From: Anaerocolumna xylanovorans DSM 12503 | GTDB lineage: Bacteria; Bacillota; Clostridia; Lachnospirales; Lachnospiraceae | Reading direction: 5' to 3' | Length of the DNA stretch: 64,000 nucleotides | Assembly: GCF_900143645.1 (NCBI RefSeq) | Contig: NZ_FRFD01000013.1 | Coordinates: forward strand, 113,532 to 177,531 | Shown: positions 1-8,019 of the stretch, piece after piece | Position numbering within the stretch: the stretch's first letter is position 1 | Layout of the letters: each line of letters opens with the position of its first letter | Notes under the pieces: generated by a model | What the model was told of the DNA's origin: nothing | The model's database searches: none | The model's input: the letters and a program-made list of their open reading frames with translations, nothing else | Program-made: the position numbers and the translations under genes

Positions 1-1464
1 GAGCAGGAGCTTAATGAGCTTTTGAAGGTAAGAAGAAATAAACTTGCCGAGCTAAAAGAAAATGGCAAGGATCCTTTTCAGGTAATGAAGTACCAGGTTA
101 CACATCATTCAAAGGATATTGAAGAGGGATTTGAAGCACTTGAAGGAAAAGAAGTATCCGTTGCCGGACGTATTATGTCCAAACGTGTGATGGGAAAGGC
201 TTCCTTCATGAACCTTCGTGATATTAAGGGTGATATTCAGGCATACGTAAAGAAGGATACCATAGGGGATGACTCTTATGCAGAATTTAAGAAATATGAT
301 ATCGGTGATATTGTTGGAATAACCGGTGAGGTGTTTAAGACACATACGGAAGAAATCTCCATCAAAGTTACAAGTATTGTTCTTTTGACAAAGAGCCTTC
401 AGATACTGCCTGAAAAATACCATGGACTTAAGGATACCGATACCAGATACCGTCAAAGGTATGTGGACCTTATTGTAAATCCGGAAGTAAAGGATACCTT
501 CGTAAAACGCTCCTTCATTATAAGAGAGATTCGAAAATATCTGGACAGTAAGAACTTTATTGAAGTTGAGACACCTGTTCTTGTTCCCAATGCCGGCGGT
601 GCTGCGGCGAAGCCTTTTAATACTCATCACAATGCGCTGGACGAAGATATTCATTTAAGAATATCCCTGGAGCTTTACCTAAAGAGATTGATTGTCGGCG
701 GACTTGAGAGAGTTTATGAAATCGGAAGAGTATTCCGTAACGAAGGACTTTCTGTAAGGCATAATCCTGAATTTACCCTTCTGGAATTATATCAGGCATA
801 TACCGATTACTATGGCATGATGGATTTGGCAGAAGAGCTTTTCCGTACAGTGGCACAGAATGTACTGGGAACCACGACAATTTCCTATGACGGTGTTGAG
901 ATCGATTTAAGCAAGCCTTTTGAACGGCTTACCATGTTGGAGGCTGTTAAGAAATATTCCGGAGTTGACTTTACGCAGGTCAAGACCGAAGAAGAAGCAA
1001 AGGCGATTGCCAAAGAGCGTCATATTGAATATGAGGAGAGACATAAGAAGGGTGACATCATCAATCTTTTCTTCGAAGAATACGTGGAAGAGAACCTGGT
1101 ACAGCCTACCTTTATTATGGACCATCCTGTGGAAATATCACCTCTTGCCAAGAGAAAGCCGGAGGCCCCTGATTTCACAGAAAGATTTGAGCTGTTCATT
1201 ACAAAGAGAGAGATGGCAAATGCTTTCTCGGAATTAAATGACCCCATTGACCAGAGGGGCCGATTTGAAGCGCAGGAGGCTTTAAAAGCTGCCGGAGATG
1301 AAGAAGCCAATTCCATGGATGAAGACTTCTTAAATGCACTGGAATACGGTATGCCGCCTACAGGAGGTATCGGTATCGGCATTGACCGTCTTGTAATGCT
1401 GCTTACAGATTCCGCAGCCATCAGGGATGTTCTTTTGTTCCCGACGATGAAGAATAAGGAATAA
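1..1464 (+). CDS. lysS: Lysine--tRNA ligase (class II), 5' end missing
   Basis: Charges tRNA-Lys with lysine in the cytoplasm. The frame is open from base 1 with no start codon, so the real start lies before the window; the TTG at 22 is only an internal leucine. About 487 residues are visible. The N-terminal OB-fold anticodon-binding domain comes first (VAGRIMSKR, FMNLRD), then the class II catalytic domain with motif 2 (VYEIGRVFRNEGLSVRHNPE) and motif 3 (GIGIGIDRLVMLLTDS). The end at FPTMKNKE is ordinary for bacterial LysS. Codon use and content are those of a housekeeping gene. The mobile element begins about 45 bp after its stop codon, so the coding sequence is not damaged. Confidence 0.97.
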   Translation, partial: EQELNELLKVRRNKLAELKENGKDPFQVMKYQVTHHSKDIEEGFEALEGKEVSVAGRIMSKRVMGKASFMNLRDIKGDIQAYVKKDTIGDDSYAEFKKYDIGDIVGITGEVFKTHTEEISIKVTSIVLLTKSLQILPEKYHGLKDTDTRYRQRYVDLIVNPEVKDTFVKRSFIIREIRKYLDSKNFIEVETPVLVPNAGGAAAKPFNTHHNALDEDIHLRISLELYLKRLIVGGLERVYEIGRVFRNEGLSVRHNPEFTLLELYQAYTDYYGMMDLAEELFRTVAQNVLGTTTISYDGVEIDLSKPFERLTMLEAVKKYSGVDFTQVKTEEEAKAIAKERHIEYEERHKKGDIINLFFEEYVEENLVQPTFIMDHPVEISPLAKRKPEAPDFTERFELFITKREMANAFSELNDPIDQRGRFEAQEALKAAGDEEANSMDEDFLNALEYGMPPTGGIGIGIDRLVMLLTDSAAIRDVLLFPTMKNKE

Positions 1465-1506
1465 TAAAGCCTGTATTTATGCGGGTTTGAGAAAATTAAG
1501 GTCAAG

Positions 1507-1527
1507 ATTTACGACCAACTTACGACC
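1507..1527. repeat. attL-like repeat, left end of the integrated element
   Basis: ATTTACGACCAACTTACGAC lies 43 bp after the lysS stop. Its 14-bp core GACCAACTTACGAC (1513-1526) recurs at 50080-50093, just after the integrase operon, and at 61355-61368. It contains two TTACGAC units 11 bp apart. The repeat pair brackets about 48.6 kb containing xis and int, which is what attL and attR of one element should do. The exact crossover point within the core cannot be read from the sequence. Confidence 0.7.
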
Positions 1528-1545
1528 AAATAGTAAAGCATATTT

Positions 1546-1578
1546 AAAAGAATCTCTTGGAAACAGGGGATTCTTTTT
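1546..1578 (+). terminator. Intrinsic terminator at the left end of the element
   Basis: AAAAGAATC pairs with GATTCTTTT. An inner CTTG/CAGG stem has a GAAA tetraloop, and a T-run follows. It lies just inside attL and would stop readthrough from lysS into the element. Confidence 0.8.
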
Positions 1579-2018
1579 TATATTCGAGTAAGGAGTATAA
1601 TTTATGTATGATATATCAAAGAGTCCATGCGCATATCGTTCCGAAGACACGACTGTGCAACAATAGTCAGTTTGATTTCTCTCACTTTATTGTTGCCAAT
1701 AAACACGTATGAATCATTTAATATGCCGTCTTTCCATGTCTAGTCGGATTCTTTTGAAACTTCTTAAAAATTCCCATTATCTAAGGTTGAGATACAATAA
1801 CTAACTACTTGAAAAAGGAGTCAGCAAATAATTGACCACGTAATCGCACAAGGTCAAGTACGATGCACTACTTACCAGTTAGTAGATGAAGTAAATAAAT
1901 ACCAGTATTTACTGATTAGATACATATGGAAATAATTAGATTGATATTATTCGCAGTTAGGCTTATAATTTTTATGTCATGTTTTATTGATTATGATCGA
2001 GAAAATGGAGATCGAAGT
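1579..2018. other. Left-end spacer with possible gene remnant
   Basis: No convincing gene. A 20-codon ORF starts at ATG 1604 after an AAGGAG-like site. A 34-codon frame (1831-1935) encodes DHVIAQGQVRCTTYQLVDEV and ends in RYIWK. It follows AAAAGGAG at a suitable distance but has only an ATT or ATA start, so it may be a decayed or non-canonically started small gene. The remainder probably holds the promoter of the defence operon, but I see no clear consensus. Confidence 0.35.
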
Positions 2019-2207
2019 ATGGAATATTTATCAATACGTCAAACTGCAGACAAGTGGGATATTTCAAAGAGAAGAATCCAGGTCTTATGTGCAGATAACC
2101 GAATACACGGAGCAATTAAAATTGACTCATCATGGGCTATACCAGCGGATGCTGTTAAGCCGAAAGATGAGAGAGTTAAGAGTGGGAAATATATGAAGAA
2201 TATATGA
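2019..2207 (+). CDS. Small helix-turn-helix DNA-binding protein
   Basis: 62 residues from ATG 2019, preceded by GGAG at 2007-2010. An in-frame start at 1926 exists but has no ribosome binding site. The reading YLSIRQTADKWDISKRRIQV followed by IPADAVKP is the usual MerR-like or excisionase-like winged helix found as a tiny stand-alone gene beside restriction and defence clusters in Clostridia. It is the first gene of the phosphorothioation island, 28 bp before the helicase gene. It could be a local regulator, or an architectural or recombination directionality protein. The role is inferred from position only. Confidence 0.65.
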   Translation: MEYLSIRQTADKWDISKRRIQVLCADNRIHGAIKIDSSWAIPADAVKPKDERVKSGKYMKNI

Positions 2208-2235
2208 TACTTGCTTATCAGTTAGGGGAAATATC

Positions 2236-3615
2236 ATGGCTAAAATGATTGATCAAAAACCAGATGATTATAAGGGTGAAGCCAAAGTATGGCAAAGTAT
2301 TTCTGACTATTTGCCAAGCGATGTTGTTGCCTATCACAATCGGGAGGTTAATGGAAGAGAATATGACTTCTGTTTGCTCATGGAAAACAAGGGTGTTCTT
2401 GTGATTGAAGTAAAAGGGTGGATGAGCTCAAAAGTCATTGTAAAAGGAATAGATGAAATTATAGTTGAAGGATATGATAAACCACAGAGATCACCTAAAA
2501 AACAGGCCAGAGCTTACAGGTTTGCTATATTGGGAAAGATATCGCAGAAATACAATGTGACTCCACTTGTCTATGATATGGTGTGTTATCCATTTATAAC
2601 TGAAGATGAGTATCATTCTATTAAATTAGATGTTGTATCTGAGCCAAGTCTTACAATTTTTAAAGAAGATATTGAAAGTGAACAAGCATTACGAAATAAG
2701 ATTAATCAAGCATACAAAGTGGCAGATATTATGCCGCATGCAGATTTTTCATATGACCTGATGCTAAAGATTAGGCATGACTTGGAACCTAATTTAATTA
2801 TTTCAAAGACAGAGGTTAAGGAGCGCCCTTATTCAATGCTGTCAATTATACCTGGAAGTGTTGATGTTAGTAGGAGGATAGCAATAGTAGAGGCTTATTT
2901 TGAAGGCACAAAGCAAATTCTGTTTTTGGATGATAAGAATTCATATGTGCAAATTGTTGAGCAAATAGATTCAGAATTGAAGAAACATAATATGGATGTT
3001 AAGGGAAATAACCTTAGAGTTGGTTATGATAAAGGTGTTAAGAAATATTGCTTTGATACATCATTCCGTATTTTTAACTTTGATATGTATCTCATACATA
3101 CACTTTCGAAAATCACCAGTGAAGATGTATATGTAGTAGAAGGAAAGGTAGATGCAAAGTCACAGGCAATTCTCAATCATATATCAGAATGTTGCACTTT
3201 TAATATTCAGCAGTATGGTGTAGAACACGCAACTACAGAGAAAAATATACTAGTAGAGGCAGGGGCTGGAACTGGTAAAACATATTCTATGGTTTCTCGC
3301 GTAGCTTATTTATGCAATAAGATTGATCATTCTGTTGCATCTTTTGCAGATGAAATTGCCATGGTTACCTTTACAAATGAAGCAGCCATAAACATGAAAA
3401 AACGTCTTAAGCAGATGTTTGTTAACTATTTTGTGTTAACAGGCAATGAGAGGTTCTTGAAGTTTGTTGAAGATGTAGACAGATCTAATATTTCTACAAT
3501 TCATAAATTTGCAATAGAGTTACTTCGTAAGGAATCTTTATATACTGGACTGGGAACTAATTTCAAGATATCTGCAAATGAATATGATAGGGGAAAAAAT
3601 ATGATGTTTACTTGA
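2236..3615 (+). CDS. NERD-domain UvrD/AddA-like helicase, N-terminal part (frameshifted)
   Basis: Encodes the first part of a superfamily 1 DNA helicase. Residues about 14-65 form a NERD nuclease-related domain; REYDF and VLVIEVKGW give the D and ExK of a PD-(D/E)XK site. The Walker A motif GAGTGKT is near residue 343, followed by motif Ia VTFTNEAA and STIHKF. The ORF ends abruptly at 3615, but the protein clearly continues in the -1 frame (3612-5354) with the remaining helicase motifs, so the two reading frames are one gene. The break falls in an A6 run at 3594-3599. This could be a point deletion, a sequence error or programmed -1 slippage. The partner is the AddB-like gene at 5356. It presumably unwinds or degrades DNA in restriction; that part is inference. 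Confidence 0.85.
   Translation: MAKMIDQKPDDYKGEAKVWQSISDYLPSDVVAYHNREVNGREYDFCLLMENKGVLVIEVKGWMSSKVIVKGIDEIIVEGYDKPQRSPKKQARAYRFAILGKISQKYNVTPLVYDMVCYPFITEDEYHSIKLDVVSEPSLTIFKEDIESEQALRNKINQAYKVADIMPHADFSYDLMLKIRHDLEPNLIISKTEVKERPYSMLSIIPGSVDVSRRIAIVEAYFEGTKQILFLDDKNSYVQIVEQIDSELKKHNMDVKGNNLRVGYDKGVKKYCFDTSFRIFNFDMYLIHTLSKITSEDVYVVEGKVDAKSQAILNHISECCTFNIQQYGVEHATTEKNILVEAGAGTGKTYSMVSRVAYLCNKIDHSVASFADEIAMVTFTNEAAINMKKRLKQMFVNYFVLTGNERFLKFVEDVDRSNISTIHKFAIELLRKESLYTGLGTNFKISANEYDRGKNMMFT
3591..3612 (+). other. Frame break at slippery A-run in the helicase gene
   Basis: In the upstream frame the codons read GGA AAA AAT ATG and stop 15 bases later. Slipping back one base, or adding one A, gives GGA AAA AAA TAT GAT GTT TAC TTG, which joins directly to the C-terminal frame. 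A AAA AAT is a canonical heptamer layout for -1 slippage. I see no obvious stimulatory hairpin or upstream Shine-Dalgarno. Confidence 0.8.
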
Positions 3616-5354
3616 GCGAGTTTCTTGAAAATATGGAAGAAGAAAACCCGAATTTTGCCAATGAGTTACCTGTACCGGTATATGATCTCAAGAAGAAAAT
3701 CATGGGTATTGCAGATCGACTGTTAGATAAGAGCATTGATTTTGATTCCATCTCAGGGTCTGAAATGGGAACAACGGTTGAAAATAATATTCCGTACATG
3801 AATAAATTAATAGAGAGTGTTGTATTTCAGGCAGAGAGAGAATACTTGGATGGAATGAAGATATATAACGAGATTGACTTAAAAGAATGTATACTTATTT
3901 TGAATAAGATTCTCATAGAAGGTTGTACAAAGCTGGAGAATTATCATATCAGATATCTGTTTATTGATGAATTTCAGGATACGGACGATGTTCAGATTGA
4001 GGTGTTTCAAAGATTGCAGAAGGCAATTAATGCAGATTGCAAACTCTTTGTAGTAGGAGATTTAAAGCAGAGTATTTATAGATTTAGGGGAGCTAAACTT
4101 AGTGCCTTCACAAAGTTGAAGGGAAATAATAGTGATGGCTGGGATGTTCATAAACTGAATATAAACTATAGAACTGACAGTCGTTTATTGAATCTTTATG
4201 ATGAAATATTCAAGAGTATGGGAAGTCAGGGAACACTCCCGTACACATATGAGAAAGACAGATTATCGAGTGAAGTATGTAAGGAAGCTAAAGATGAGGA
4301 GTTACTTGTATGCGTTCCTTGTCATGCAAAGGATGATGATATAAGATATGAGACTATCATGGGGATAATAAAGGCAGAAAAGATCAAACTTGAAAAGTTA
4401 ATGGCACATAAAGAACTAAAAAAAGAAGAACGAACAATAGCTGTACTTGTCAGAAATAATTGGCAGGTGGACAGCGTTCTGAAAGCTGCTGAAAAAGATG
4501 GCGGAGAATTGAATATTGAAATTAAAACGGGCGGTGATCTGTTTCAGCTTGAATCAACTATAGATTTTTATAAGTTGGTTTCTGCACTTTGCAATAACAC
4601 TAATCCTGTTTATTTGGCTAATTTTATAGAATCTAATTATACAGATTTGATATTAGATTATGCTAAACTTCGAGGCCTTTCTGAAACGGAGACAAAGAAA
4701 GAATTAGTTCGTGTTTTAGATGAATTCTTTGAACTACGCATGAGAAAAACATGGAGAAAGGTTGTTAGTGAAGTGTATTCACAGCCAGTTTTGTTTGTAC
4801 TTAAGCAGATATACGAAGCACTAAGACCATGGAAGCAATATAGTAAGCAGTTTGATGGGCAAAAGTTCTATATGTCCAATTATGAATACCTACTAGAAAA
4901 GATAATCAAGTTTTCAAGGGTTGATGCGCTGACATTAAACCAGATTAATGTATATTTGGGGATTAATATATTGACAGGACAAAGGCAAATGGCCAGGACA
5001 GTTGAATTTGATGATAAAGGAATTCACATCGTTTGTACGACTGTACATAAATCAAAAGGACTTGAATATGCAACGGTTATCTTGCCTTACACAGATGATG
5101 ATATTGGGAACACAAATAAGGTCAAACTCGAGGCAAACTACTTAGAATCCAAGATGTCTTATGTTGTTCAGTTCGAAAATAAGATAAGAGAAAGTAATTC
5201 AAACTATTGTGACCCGGATGAGTTTAATGAACAAATTGCTGAAGAATCAAGAATATTGTATGTAGCATTAACAAGGGCGATAAAGAATTGCATTTGGATA
5301 AAAAATATCGATGACAAGTCACCAATTAGCTGGGGATCTATTTTGGAGGATTAA
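3612..5354 (+). CDS. UvrD/AddA-like helicase, C-terminal part (frameshifted)
   Basis: Continuation of the helicase at 2236. The apparent TTG start at 3612 is not a real start; the frame is open from 3591 and reads YDVYLSEFLENM into the end of the first ORF. It holds motif II YLFIDEFQDTDD, motif III VVGDLKQSIYRFRGA, motif IV LNINYRTDSRLL, motif V CTTVHKSKGLEYATVILP and motif VI RILYVALTRA. The protein stops soon after motif VI, so the C-terminal nuclease domain of true AddA is absent; the N-terminal NERD domain may supply nuclease activity. The restored protein would be about 1,040 residues. Confidence 0.85.
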   Translation: MSEFLENMEEENPNFANELPVPVYDLKKKIMGIADRLLDKSIDFDSISGSEMGTTVENNIPYMNKLIESVVFQAEREYLDGMKIYNEIDLKECILILNKILIEGCTKLENYHIRYLFIDEFQDTDDVQIEVFQRLQKAINADCKLFVVGDLKQSIYRFRGAKLSAFTKLKGNNSDGWDVHKLNINYRTDSRLLNLYDEIFKSMGSQGTLPYTYEKDRLSSEVCKEAKDEELLVCVPCHAKDDDIRYETIMGIIKAEKIKLEKLMAHKELKKEERTIAVLVRNNWQVDSVLKAAEKDGGELNIEIKTGGDLFQLESTIDFYKLVSALCNNTNPVYLANFIESNYTDLILDYAKLRGLSETETKKELVRVLDEFFELRMRKTWRKVVSEVYSQPVLFVLKQIYEALRPWKQYSKQFDGQKFYMSNYEYLLEKIIKFSRVDALTLNQINVYLGINILTGQRQMARTVEFDDKGIHIVCTTVHKSKGLEYATVILPYTDDDIGNTNKVKLEANYLESKMSYVVQFENKIRESNSNYCDPDEFNEQIAEESRILYVALTRAIKNCIWIKNIDDKSPISWGSILED

Positions 5355-5355
5355 G

Positions 5356-8004
5356 ATGTCTATTGAAATATATGTGTATCATGATCCATACAGATTAAAA
5401 GAAAACAAAAATCTATGGAAAAAAATAATAAAATGTCCATATTTCTGTGTCTCACAGACGCTTGTAAATGGACTTCGGAAAATCTATAGCAAGGATTTTG
5501 AGGCTGGAAGAGTTACAACTGTGCGTAATTTGACAGAGTCACTATATTCAGAATGGCTAAGCACCGCATGTGCAGTGAGACAGCATACTGATATTGATAA
5601 CATCATCAATGCCGGTACATTTTCAGTATTATCTGATAAAGATCAGGAGAACCTTGGAAAAGCCTTTTTGTTCAATAGAGATGATGTATTTACTAGCATT
5701 AGGACAATGTTCGAATTAAGAATGGACATAAATGACATTGTCGAGGATAAGCTCACTCCGGAACAGGTATACATAGTTGAAATATTTAACAAGGTTCTAA
5801 ACTCAGATAAGAAAAAAGATTTTGAATTAAAAGAGGACTTTTCAATTGAAGAAGTAACACAAGCGTTAATAGATGCGGTCACAAAGGCGAAAGAAGGATT
5901 TGATGTTGGTTCTTTAGATTTAGATACTGTTGTAATTCATGGCGTGCACCAGTTTTCACCGATTATGCTTCGAACGATAGAAGAGATTGGTAAATATAAA
6001 AATGTGATTTTACTATTCAACTATCAAAAACAATATAAAACTGTATATCAAACTTGGATTGATATTTATTCAGCATTTGACTGCCCTATTGTTGATGAGG
6101 AGGGAAACGAGTTTTACTCTACAGATTCTTCATCAGTTAGCTATGAAGGAAATGTACTTGCTGATAATATTGGAAAAATGCTCAACGGCAGAAAAGATGA
6201 TGTGGTAATAAGTAAACCATATGAAATCCTTGAATTTGATAACATGACTGAATTTGCAGGATACACAGCAAAGGTCTTCGAAAATGCGCAGAAAAAAGAT
6301 CCTGATCATCCAATGACGGCTATGAGCGAACAGATATATGCTGCGGATAGCTCTGCCAATGATATTCTTAAAATTTATTTTCCTGATCAGTTTGGCGAAA
6401 GACAGTTTTTGAATTATCCGTTAGGGCATTTCTTTATTTCGATTGCCAATATGTGGGATACCGGAACAAATGGAATAAATATCGCTGATATTAATGATAT
6501 AGTCGAATGTCTTGGGGCTGGTATCTTAGAAGAAACACGTCCTGGAGAACTGGTTTCGATTTTTGAAAAAATAAAAGCATTATTTGATGGATGTACTACA
6601 GTAGATGAGATGCTTTCTCGTCTTAAACGTGTGTGTAAAAACCAAAAGTATATAACAGATACCACTCGCCAGAAATATGTAAATCATATATCATATTATG
6701 CAATATCTGCAGAGGAAATTGGAAGGCTTGAAAAGGCACTAAATGATTTAGAAGAGCTGGCTGCATTTTTTTATGAGGATTTTGAAAAAAGGCCACATAA
6801 CTTCAAAGACTTTTATAATCGACTTAAAAAATATCTTCAAGAAGAAATTGTTGAAGATAGACAGCTTGATGATGACTTTTCCGATATTATCAGTAGGGTA
6901 CTTGCAAGATTAGATGAGGTTGAATCTATCGATGCTTCTGCGTCATTTGAATGTTTAAAGTCTACTATGTCTCTGTATTTGGTTCAAGAAACAAAGCCAG
7001 GGAAAAGCGCAAACTGGATTGTTCGTAATTTTGAGCAGATTGATGGTGATGTTTTACGAACTCACAATGATGAAAAGACAACTCTACATTTTGCATGCCT
7101 GTCTGATGAGGATATGAACGGGGGTAAAAATTCAGAGTTTACTTGGCCGTTGAATGCAGACTTTTTTGAAGTGGCGCAGGATCCTGTAGACTGGAAATAT
7201 CAAGTATATGTTAGATCTAGAAAAGAATATAAGTATTTTAAAAGATATGCATTGATCTTTGGCCTTCAGTTTAACAGAGGTAAATATAAGCTTAGCTATG
7301 TAAAAAGAGATGGAGATCGAGAAAAAGATCCGTATTATCTTTTAAAAATCCTCGGGATTGAAGAAAGGAAGTATTCAGCGACTCATTTTGGCGAAAAATT
7401 AGAGGACACAACTGGAATAATCCTGAAAGGAAGTAACGGAGCTGCATTCAATCATTATGATTATTACAGATACAGAATATGCCGCTATAGATTCATGATG
7501 GAGTCGCTGATAGAAATGAATACGGTATATAAAGACAATTTTTTGCTTATGAAATATCTGGAAGTATGGCTTGAGAATGAAACGAAAGAGAAGATGCAGG
7601 GATTACCATGTAGCGAGGTTGTTTTAGTTGAAAAACTAAATGAAATATATGATGAACTGAAAAAGTATTTTCCGTATGTGCTAAATATCAACCGCATGGA
7701 TGTGATTAATAATGTACGTGGAAGATTGAGCAGTCAAAAGAAATTCCCTGTATTAACTGAAAAAGATCGCGAATATATGATGATCCGAGATCTTTTCATT
7801 TATAAAAAGCTTGAGGATCCAAAGAATTATAAACAGGATGTTCTTAAAGATATATTTATAGAAGTAAATCAGGATAAAATTGATCAAGAACTGGCAGAGG
7901 AAAAGCTAAATAACTTTAAATATAAGGCCAATTCACATATTTGGTGTAAGTATTGCACTAATCGAGAAATATGTGTTACTTATTATGCTAACACAGATCA
8001 GTAG
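5356..8004 (+). CDS. AddB-like partner protein with iron-staple cysteines
   Basis: 882 residues from ATG 5356, just after GGAGGA and 1 bp beyond the helicase stop; the in-frame start at 5311 lies inside the helicase gene and lacks a binding site. The middle region (VVIHGVHQFSPIMLRTIEEI) has the look of the inactivated helicase half of AddB. A cysteine at about 709 (RICRYRF) and a C-terminal C864-x2-C867-x5-C873 reproduce the spacing of the AddB Fe-S staple. I do not find the GxxD...DxK nuclease residues that should lie between them, so it may be catalytically inert and structural. The stop abuts the next gene. It likely forms a complex with the NERD helicase. Confidence 0.6.
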   Translation: MSIEIYVYHDPYRLKENKNLWKKIIKCPYFCVSQTLVNGLRKIYSKDFEAGRVTTVRNLTESLYSEWLSTACAVRQHTDIDNIINAGTFSVLSDKDQENLGKAFLFNRDDVFTSIRTMFELRMDINDIVEDKLTPEQVYIVEIFNKVLNSDKKKDFELKEDFSIEEVTQALIDAVTKAKEGFDVGSLDLDTVVIHGVHQFSPIMLRTIEEIGKYKNVILLFNYQKQYKTVYQTWIDIYSAFDCPIVDEEGNEFYSTDSSSVSYEGNVLADNIGKMLNGRKDDVVISKPYEILEFDNMTEFAGYTAKVFENAQKKDPDHPMTAMSEQIYAADSSANDILKIYFPDQFGERQFLNYPLGHFFISIANMWDTGTNGINIADINDIVECLGAGILEETRPGELVSIFEKIKALFDGCTTVDEMLSRLKRVCKNQKYITDTTRQKYVNHISYYAISAEEIGRLEKALNDLEELAAFFYEDFEKRPHNFKDFYNRLKKYLQEEIVEDRQLDDDFSDIISRVLARLDEVESIDASASFECLKSTMSLYLVQETKPGKSANWIVRNFEQIDGDVLRTHNDEKTTLHFACLSDEDMNGGKNSEFTWPLNADFFEVAQDPVDWKYQVYVRSRKEYKYFKRYALIFGLQFNRGKYKLSYVKRDGDREKDPYYLLKILGIEERKYSATHFGEKLEDTTGIILKGSNGAAFNHYDYYRYRICRYRFMMESLIEMNTVYKDNFLLMKYLEVWLENETKEKMQGLPCSEVVLVEKLNEIYDELKKYFPYVLNINRMDVINNVRGRLSSQKKFPVLTEKDREYMMIRDLFIYKKLEDPKNYKQDVLKDIFIEVNQDKIDQELAEEKLNNFKYKANSHIWCKYCTNREICVTYYANTDQ

Positions 8005-8019
8005 ATGGAGATGACAATT

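Noticed and set aside
1020..1505. 161-codon reverse frame inside lysS
   Set aside because: Fully antisense to a conserved housekeeping gene with serine-rich translation; shadow.
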